Assembly (NCBI GenBank): GCA_011053245.1 | Contig: DRGS01000047.1 | Location: 1 to 9,673 of the forward strand | Direction: 5' to 3' | DNA from: Phycisphaerales bacterium | GTDB lineage: Bacteria > Planctomycetota > Phycisphaerae > Sedimentisphaerales > Anaerohalosphaeraceae | Length of the DNA stretch: 9,673 bases | Shown: piece by piece, positions 4,680-9,673 of the stretch | How the letters are laid out: each line of letters starts with the position of its first letter | Numbering within the stretch: position 1 is the stretch's first letter | The notes under the pieces: model-generated | Told to the model about the DNA's origin: nothing | Seen by the model: only the letters and a program-made list of their open reading frames with translations | Databases searched by the model: none | Translations under genes and position numbers: made by a program

Positions 4680-6659
4680 ATGGCAGAAGAAACTAAAGGC
4701 ATGCAGTCTTTAATGAGTGAGGGGCAAACATTTGCTCCGCCGAAAAGCGTTCAGGATAACGCATGGATCAATAATGCTCAGGAATTTCAGGAGATGTGGG
4801 AAAGATCGATAAACGACCCTGACAGTTTCTGGCTTGAACAGGCCAAGAGTCTCGACTGGACTAAGGCGCCGACCAAAAGTCTCGAGTATTCGTGGGATAC
4901 AAAGGCCCGCAAGATCGAGCATACGTGGTTTGCCGACGGCGAGCTGAATGTTTCGTATAACTGTCTTGACCGGCATCTGGGTACTCCGACAGCCAAGAAG
5001 ACGGCTATCATCTGGCAGGGCGAAGAGGAAGATGCAGTTAAGAAGTACACATACGAGGAACTTCACAAGGAAGTTTGCAAGTATGCCAATGTTATGAAGA
5101 GCAAGGGCATCACCAAGGGCGACCGCATTGCTATCTACATGCCGATGGTTCCTGAGCTTTCGATAGTCATGCTTGCATGTACGCGTATCGGTGCGATCCA
5201 CTCGATCATTTTCGGTGGTTTCAGCGCTGACGCTATCAAAGGCCGGGTCAACGATTCGGATTGCAAGATGCTGATCACGTCGAATGTTTCACTGCGTGCC
5301 GGTAAGCATATCCTGCTCAAGAAGATCTCCGACGAAGCTCTTGAAGATTGCCCGACTATCGAGAGCGTTATAGTTGTCAAGGTCAATAGCGAGCCTTGCG
5401 ATATGAAGGACGGAAGGGACACCTGGTATCACGATGAGATGGCAAAGGCCAGCGACGAGTGCGAAGCGGTTCCTATGAAAGCTGAGGATCCGCTGTTCAT
5501 TCTTTACACATCCGGTTCGACCGGTAAGCCCAAGGGCGTAGTTCACACGACCGCCGGCTACCTGCTGCATACGACCATTACTCATAAGCTGGTTTTCAAT
5601 ATTCACGAAGACGATGTTTACTGGTGCACTGCCGATATCGGTTGGGTTACCGGTCATAGCTATATCGTTTACGGGCCGCTGGCCAACGGAGCGACATCGC
5701 TGATGTTCGAGGGCGTTCCGACTTATCCAGATGCCGGAAGGTTCTGGAAGATATGCGATAAGTTCGGCGTTACGGTTTTCTATACGGCACCTACGGCGAT
5801 CCGTGCTCTGATGCGTTATGGCGAAGAGTGGCCGGCGAAGTACAAACTCGATACGATGCGTATCTTAGGTAGTGTCGGCGAGCCGATCAATCCCGAGGCT
5901 TGGATGTGGTATCATAAGCATATCGGCCATGGCAAGTGTCCCATCGTCGATACATGGTGGCAGACCGAAACGGGTGGATTTATGATCACTCCTCTTCCTG
6001 GCGCTCATACTCTCAAGCCTGGTTGCGCTCAAAGGCCTTTCCTCGGTGTCGATGCTGTTGTTCTTGACGATAACGGTAATGAGTGCGGCGTCAACGAAGG
6101 CGGCAAGCTTTGCATTCGCAAGCCGTGGCCCGGTATGATGCGTACGATGTGGGGCGACCACGAAAGATTTGTAGATACGTACTTTACGATGTACGATGAT
6201 ATTTACTTTGCGGGTGACGGCTGCAGGGTCGATGCCGACGGCGACTTCTGGCTGATGGGCCGGATCGATGACGTTGTCAATGTTTCCGGTCATCGGATCG
6301 GAACAGCCGAAGTCGAGAGCGCACTGGTCAGCCATCCAAAGGTCGCAGAGGCTGCGGTTACTCCGGTTCCTCATGAGATCAAGGGGCAGGGGCTATATGC
6401 TTATGTTACTCTGGTCAATGGCGTTGAAGAGAGCGACGAGCTTAAGAAGGAGCTGATCGTGCATGTTCGCAAGGAGATCGGTCCTATCGCAGCTCCGGAA
6501 GCGGTTCAGTTCGCACCGTCACTTCCGAAGACGCGTTCGGGTAAGATCATGCGTCGTATCCTGCGGAAGATCGCGGAAAAGGATACTGACAATCTGGGCG
6601 ATATTTCCACGCTTGCCGATCCGAGTGTTGTCGAATCTTTGATCAAGAATAGAGGTTAA
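4680..6659 (+). CDS. acs: Acetyl-coenzyme A synthetase (AMP-forming)
   Basis: Acs is a cytoplasmic enzyme that activates acetate with ATP to acetyl-AMP and then to acetyl-CoA, the high-affinity route for acetate use. The 659-residue length is normal for the family. The N-terminal Acs-type region is followed by the ATP-binding loop YTSGSTGKPKG (276-286), the aromatic substrate-pocket motif TWWQTETGG (425-433) and the hinge and C-terminal domain with DDVVNVSGHRIGTAEVESAL. The end carries PKTRSGKIMRR, whose Lys622 is the residue reversibly acetylated in characterised Acs enzymes. The start at 4680 was chosen over 4485 because of the ribosome-binding site at 4667-4672 and normal family length. 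A terminator follows at 6693-6729. An AcuC-like deacetylase gene lies about 2.5 kb downstream, which suggests post-translational control. Codon use is conventional, with ATC dominating for Ile and few ATA, unlike hgcA. Confidence 0.97.
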   Translation: MAEETKGMQSLMSEGQTFAPPKSVQDNAWINNAQEFQEMWERSINDPDSFWLEQAKSLDWTKAPTKSLEYSWDTKARKIEHTWFADGELNVSYNCLDRHLGTPTAKKTAIIWQGEEEDAVKKYTYEELHKEVCKYANVMKSKGITKGDRIAIYMPMVPELSIVMLACTRIGAIHSIIFGGFSADAIKGRVNDSDCKMLITSNVSLRAGKHILLKKISDEALEDCPTIESVIVVKVNSEPCDMKDGRDTWYHDEMAKASDECEAVPMKAEDPLFILYTSGSTGKPKGVVHTTAGYLLHTTITHKLVFNIHEDDVYWCTADIGWVTGHSYIVYGPLANGATSLMFEGVPTYPDAGRFWKICDKFGVTVFYTAPTAIRALMRYGEEWPAKYKLDTMRILGSVGEPINPEAWMWYHKHIGHGKCPIVDTWWQTETGGFMITPLPGAHTLKPGCAQRPFLGVDAVVLDDNGNECGVNEGGKLCIRKPWPGMMRTMWGDHERFVDTYFTMYDDIYFAGDGCRVDADGDFWLMGRIDDVVNVSGHRIGTAEVESALVSHPKVAEAAVTPVPHEIKGQGLYAYVTLVNGVEESDELKKELIVHVRKEIGPIAAPEAVQFAPSLPKTRSGKIMRRILRKIAEKDTDNLGDISTLADPSVVESLIKNRG

Positions 6660-6666
6660 TAAAGAA

Positions 6667-6682
6667 CCGTCCGTTGGGACGG
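6667..6682 (+). other. Short hairpin after acs
   Basis: CCGTCC and GGACGG form a perfect 6-bp stem around GTTG, 8 bases after the acs stop. No T-run follows on the plus strand, so it is more likely an mRNA 3'-end stabiliser than a terminator in its own right. Confidence 0.6.
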
Positions 6683-6692
6683 AAAGAATAAA

Positions 6693-6729
6693 GCCGGGCG
6701 CATGACATTATTTGCGTCCGGCATTTTTT
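6693..6729 (+). terminator. Intrinsic terminator after acs
   Basis: GCCGGGCGCA (6693-6702) pairs with TGCGTCCGGC (6713-6722) over 10 bp including one G-U pair. The loop has 10 bases, and A plus six T follow (6723-6729). The T-run ends only 20 bases before the next start codon, so the element may act as an attenuator between acs and the transporter gene. Confidence 0.85.
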
Positions 6730-6736
6730 ATTTGGA

Positions 6737-6742
6737 AAGGAA
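6737..6742 (+). promoter_or_regulatory. Ribosome-binding site that fixes the OFA transporter start
   Basis: AAGGAA, 7 bases before ATG 6750, selects this start. The in-frame ATG at 6702 lies inside the terminator hairpin and is implausible. Confidence 0.8.
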
Positions 6743-6749
6743 AGTTAGA

Positions 6750-8060
6750 ATGAGTCAGCAGATCGCAGTGCCAAGAGTGGCAGTGGGTGAATACGGTTGG
6801 CGGGTTGTCTTTGCCGGTATGGGGATTAATCTGGCCCTTGGAATTCTTTATACATGGAGCGTTATCGCTGGCGGTATCCCTGAGGAATGGGGTTGGGACA
6901 TGGCCGACAAGTCATGGCCATACTCAGTTGCATGCCTGGTCTTTTGTCTGATAATGGTTCCTGCTGGCAGAATGCAGGATAAGTTCGGCCCGCGTATTGT
7001 TGCCGCGATAGGCGGTATTCTTGTTGGTCTTGGTTTTATCGTTGCCAGTATGACAACTTCGCTGGTTGGTTTTGTCATCGGTTTCGGTGTTCTGGCAGGT
7101 GCGGGTATTGGTTTCGGTTACGCCTCGGCAACACCAGCTGCGGTTAAATGGTTTCCTGCGGCCAAAACAGGATTGATAGCCGGCATCGTCGTTTCAGGTT
7201 TCGGTTTAGCTTCGGTTTACGCGGCACCTTTGGCAAAATTTCTTATCGTACAGTATGGCCTCCAGAAAATGATGCTTATTATGGGCGTGGGTTTTCTGTT
7301 CCTGATCACGGGGCTTAAAACTTTACTGACGCCTTTGTGGTTCGGTCTTTCGCAGCTGCTACAGGCACCCGATCCGGAACTGATGCAACTCAAAGAGTTC
7401 AAAGAACATATGGAGGGCAAAGTCACAAAAGAAGCGCCTGTTTATGACAAGGACAATCTCACTCCGAAAGAAATGCTCCGTACGCCGCAATTTTATATGC
7501 TCTGGTTTATGTATGCTTGTGGCGCAGGCGCCGGTCTTATGATAATATCAGTCGTCAAAAATATCGTCAAAGCACAGATCAGCAGCGAATCGCTTGCGAT
7601 TGCTGCAGTAGTAGGCCTGGCAATAGGTAATGGCGGGGGTCGTATCATTGCGGGAATGCTCTCTGACAAACTTGGACGTAAAGTCACTTTGTTCATGTTC
7701 CTCGTTGGTCAGGCGATTCTTATCCTCTTGCTTACAATGACAGACAAGGTAAGCGTACTGGCAACAGGGCCGGCATTGATAACTATCACCGCTCTAATCG
7801 GTGCCAGTTACGGTTCAAATCTTGCCTTGTTCCCAGCGATCACAAAAGACTTCTTTGGCTTAAAGAATTTCGGCATGAACTACGGCCTGGTCTTTACCGC
7901 ATGGGGAATTGGCGGATTCTTGCTTGCCAAGCTGGCTGGGACCATGTATGTAAAAAGTGGAGGATCTTTCAACTTCGCATACTATACCGCATCAGGTTTG
8001 CTTATTGCCGCAGCAGTTATGGTCTTCTTCTTAAAACCGCCGAAGCATCTTGAAGAGTAA
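6750..8060 (+). CDS. OFA-family (oxalate/formate antiporter-like) major facilitator transporter
   Basis: The 436-residue inner-membrane protein has about twelve helices in two halves, joined by a charged cytoplasmic loop at about 200-245. Major-facilitator motif A occurs in both halves: GRMQDKFGPR (73-82) and GMLSDKLGRK (302-311). The stretches GFGYASATPAAVKWFPA (121-137) and FFGLKNFGMNYG (368-379) are typical of the OFA family, whose members move small carboxylates such as oxalate, formate, lactate or pyruvate. The position after acs suggests acetate or another monocarboxylate as substrate; this is inference, because OFA substrates cannot be read from sequence. The start at 6750 is set by AAGGAA at 6737-6742. 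It is separated from acs by a terminator, and I see no good promoter in the short remaining gap, so expression may depend on read-through or on a promoter overlapping the hairpin. A large hairpin follows the gene. Confidence 0.9.
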   Translation: MSQQIAVPRVAVGEYGWRVVFAGMGINLALGILYTWSVIAGGIPEEWGWDMADKSWPYSVACLVFCLIMVPAGRMQDKFGPRIVAAIGGILVGLGFIVASMTTSLVGFVIGFGVLAGAGIGFGYASATPAAVKWFPAAKTGLIAGIVVSGFGLASVYAAPLAKFLIVQYGLQKMMLIMGVGFLFLITGLKTLLTPLWFGLSQLLQAPDPELMQLKEFKEHMEGKVTKEAPVYDKDNLTPKEMLRTPQFYMLWFMYACGAGAGLMIISVVKNIVKAQISSESLAIAAVVGLAIGNGGGRIIAGMLSDKLGRKVTLFMFLVGQAILILLLTMTDKVSVLATGPALITITALIGASYGSNLALFPAITKDFFGLKNFGMNYGLVFTAWGIGGFLLAKLAGTMYVKSGGSFNFAYYTASGLLIAAAVMVFFLKPPKHLEE

Positions 8061-8083
8061 ACCGATAGTTTCAAAAAATTGAA

Positions 8084-8126
8084 GTCGCGGGTATTGGGTT
8101 TGTTGGCCCGTTGCCCGCGGCTATTT
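8084..8126 (+). terminator. Long hairpin/terminator after the OFA gene
   Basis: Positions 8084-8098 pair with 8107-8121 over 15 positions, with one T-T mismatch and three G-U pairs, around an 8-base loop. The plus-strand T-tract is weak (TATTTATAA). On the minus strand a run of six T lies shortly beyond the stem (8073-8078), so termination may be bidirectional or factor-assisted. Confidence 0.65.
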
Positions 8127-8162
8127 ATAAGAGTTGCTGTCGCTGGAAATATCCTTCTATGC

Positions 8163-8169
8163 GGAAGAG
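8163..8169 (+). promoter_or_regulatory. Ribosome-binding site favouring the ATG start of the AEC permease
   Basis: GGAAGAG precedes ATG 8173 at close but workable spacing. The upstream in-frame TTG at 8134 adds 13 residues that do not look like the family and has only a weak AAGAG three bases or fewer away. Confidence 0.6.
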
Positions 8170-8172
8170 TCT

Positions 8173-9141
8173 ATGGTAGAAGCCTTTGCAATTGTATTTT
8201 CCCCCACTTTCAGGGCGGTTTTGCAAATATTGGTAATCGTTCTGGCAGCCGGTTTATTAGTCAGAAGAAAGATCGTCACCGAAGATCAGATCAAAGCTAT
8301 TTCGGCATTAACCATCAATATCTTTCTTCCCTGCCTGATATTCAGCAACATACTGAAAAACTTTGCCATCGACCGGATATCGATCTGGCCCGTCCTGCCG
8401 TTGGGAACTGCCGTCATGGTGCTGTTTGGCCTTGCCATTGGAACGGCTGTCTTTGCACGCGACAGAAAACAAAAAAAGGATCTGATCGCTCTTTCCGCCA
8501 TACAAAACGGCTACTACCTTATTCTCCCCATAGGCAGCATCCTTTTTGCCGACAGGTTCGATGATTTTAAACTCTACTGTTTCCTGATGCTTCCCGGCTA
8601 CAGTCCTTTGATGTGGGGCATCGGAAAATATTTAATGTGTGTCAAGCCCGGCGAAAAGATCAAACTTCGCGAGTTCATAAGCCCGCCTCTGATCGCCGTT
8701 ATCAGCGCTACGGTCATAGTTCTTGTACGCGGCAAAACTTTCGGCAGTTCCATGGTTCTCGATTCTGCCGAAATGATCGGCTCGGCGGCCATTCCGCTTG
8801 GAACATTCATCCTTGGCGCAATGCTCGGCGGTATTCGCTTCAACCTGAAGCCTTACATCGTCGATGCCCTTAAAGTGATCTCCGTAAAACTAACGATCGT
8901 TCCTGTCTGCGTGATAGCCGTTCTTTATTTCAGCGGTCTTGGCAGGGACTGGCCGCTGATGGCAAGCTTTTTCATTCTTCAAGCGGCATCTCCGCCGGCG
9001 ACATCACTGCTGATACTCGTAAAACACTACGGCGGAAACGAACAAAGAGCAGAAGCCATTGCCCTGATCTGCTATCTATGCTGCATTTTCACAATACCAT
9101 TCTGGCTTGCCGTGTGGAATACGATTGTCAGCCATGGTTAA
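8173..9141 (+). CDS. AEC-family (auxin efflux carrier-type) permease
   Basis: The 322-residue protein has about ten hydrophobic segments arranged as two five-helix halves with a central polar loop (about residues 145-170), as in AEC transporters. The first half has the family block INIFLPCLIFSNI, with a conserved proline in a broken helix. The second half has AIPLGTFILGAMLGG and QAASPPATSLLIL, a matching pair for the second helix break. Bacterial AEC proteins include malate and malonate permeases; the substrate here is unknown. The ATG at 8173 with GGAAGAG upstream is preferred to a TTG at 8134. The gene lies 112 bases after the OFA transporter and is separated from it by a hairpin. Its stop directly abuts the stop of the convergent deacetylase gene, with no bases between them. 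Codons ending in C are more frequent than in the OFA gene, so it may not share the same history. Confidence 0.88.
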   Translation: MVEAFAIVFSPTFRAVLQILVIVLAAGLLVRRKIVTEDQIKAISALTINIFLPCLIFSNILKNFAIDRISIWPVLPLGTAVMVLFGLAIGTAVFARDRKQKKDLIALSAIQNGYYLILPIGSILFADRFDDFKLYCFLMLPGYSPLMWGIGKYLMCVKPGEKIKLREFISPPLIAVISATVIVLVRGKTFGSSMVLDSAEMIGSAAIPLGTFILGAMLGGIRFNLKPYIVDALKVISVKLTIVPVCVIAVLYFSGLGRDWPLMASFFILQAASPPATSLLILVKHYGGNEQRAEAIALICYLCCIFTIPFWLAVWNTIVSHG

Positions 9142-9673
9142 TTACAGGCTATGTATCGGGAAGACGGTTTGTTTTATTTTTTCGATAATTGCATCGACTG
9201 CCGGAGGTATGTTTTCGAGTTGCATAGAGGTTGGCTTGAGCCTGTCATCTCTTAAGGGGGAGGGATTGTCTTCGGTATCGTCGCCGCAAAGTGCCGAGTA
9301 GCATAGTGCCCATGCTCTTGTGGTATTCTCTACGTCGTATCCCCCGCCGCCTGTTGCTAAGATGGGTTTGTCGAATTCGCGGATGCCGTTGACGATGTCG
9401 GCATGGGTGTTATTGGTAAGGTTCAGCATTGCCAGGGGGTCGCCTGCGAGGGCGTCGGCTCCGAGTTCTATCGCGATGACATCGGGGCCAAAGGATCTTA
9501 TCAGGGGTAGGGCGATCTGTTTGAAGGCGTTGAGATAGACCTCGTCATAGGTTCCCGGCGGCAGGGGACAGTTTACGCTAAAGCCCTTACCCGGTCCTGT
9601 GCCGATCTCATCAGCAAAGCCGGTCCCCGGAAAAAGTGTTCTGCCGGACTGATGAAATGAAATTGTCATTACG
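9142..9673 (-). CDS. acuC: AcuC-like histone-deacetylase-family protein (5' part beyond the window edge)
   Basis: This is a zinc-dependent deacetylase of the class I HDAC fold, related to acetoin utilisation protein AcuC, which in Bacillus removes the acetyl group that inactivates acetyl-CoA synthetase. About 177 codons of the C-terminal half are visible. They include SFHQSGRTLFPGTGFADEIG, ELGADALAGDPLAMLNLT with the Asp expected to bind zinc, and GGGGYD with the catalytic Tyr. The N-terminal His-His motif is outside the window. The Met at 9669 is not the start: the codon before it is an open Val, and the sequence V-M-T-I-S-F-H matches the family interior. The gene converges on the AEC permease gene with zero spacing and no visible terminator between them. 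The symbol is given by family resemblance; other HDAC-like substrates, such as polyamines, remain possible, although acs in the neighbourhood favours Acs. Confidence 0.9.
   Translation of the reverse strand, partial: VMTISFHQSGRTLFPGTGFADEIGTGPGKGFSVNCPLPPGTYDEVYLNAFKQIALPLIRSFGPDVIAIELGADALAGDPLAMLNLTNNTHADIVNGIREFDKPILATGGGGYDVENTTRAWALCYSALCGDDTEDNPSPLRDDRLKPTSMQLENIPPAVDAIIEKIKQTVFPIHSL

Noticed and set aside
6702..6749. Upstream ATG for the OFA transporter
   Set aside because: It lies within the terminator stem; ATG 6750 has a good ribosome-binding site and gives a normal N-terminus.
8134..8172. TTG start for the AEC permease
   Set aside because: Its ribosome-binding site is weaker than that of ATG 8173, and the extra 13 residues lack family resemblance.
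9667..9669. Met at 9669 as the start of the deacetylase
   Set aside because: The frame stays open to the window edge, and the protein there matches the middle of the HDAC fold, so the gene is cut by the edge, not short.

Overview
The window most likely comes from an anaerobic, mid-GC Gram-negative-type bacterium. The main clue is a mercury-methylation gene, hgcA, which is known only from anaerobes. A planctomycete/PVC or deltaproteobacterial-type lineage is possible, but nothing here fixes the taxonomy. There are ten genes, two of them cut by the window edges, and no RNA gene, CRISPR array, insertion sequence or phage element that I can see.

Left half, minus strand (positions 3816 down to 1): one tightly packed operon. 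The order of transcription is arsR-type repressor, a 16-cysteine membrane-anchored protein, a CcdA/DsbD-type membrane protein, an ACR3 arsenite efflux permease, and hgcA. hgcA encodes the corrinoid methyltransferase of mercury methylation. It runs off the left edge, but almost the whole protein is visible, including the diagnostic cap-helix motif N-V-W-C-A-A-G-K and a five-helix membrane domain. A perfect consensus promoter (TTGACA, 17 bp, TATAAT) sits directly against the arsR start codon, with a dyad and a tandem repeat that look like an ArsR operator. No terminator or internal promoter is evident down to hgcA, and gene junctions range from a 1-base overlap to 59 bases. The layout therefore predicts that HgcA is made under the control of a thiol-type metalloid sensor, together with arsenite export. 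This is the most interesting system in the window.

Middle: upstream of arsR, on the same strand, is a stand-alone cyclic-nucleotide-binding-fold protein without a DNA-binding domain. A 330-base divergent intergenic region separates it from acs.

Right half, plus strand: acs (AMP-forming acetyl-CoA synthetase), a two-hairpin region ending in a good intrinsic terminator, an OFA-family major-facilitator transporter, a second long hairpin, and an AEC-family permease. Abutting the AEC gene tail to tail is the 3' part of an AcuC-like deacetylase gene on the minus strand, which continues past the right edge. Acs is the classic enzyme switched by acetylation of a C-terminal lysine, and AcuC-type enzymes reverse this. 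The right half therefore reads as an acetate/monocarboxylate uptake and activation neighbourhood with its own deacetylase.
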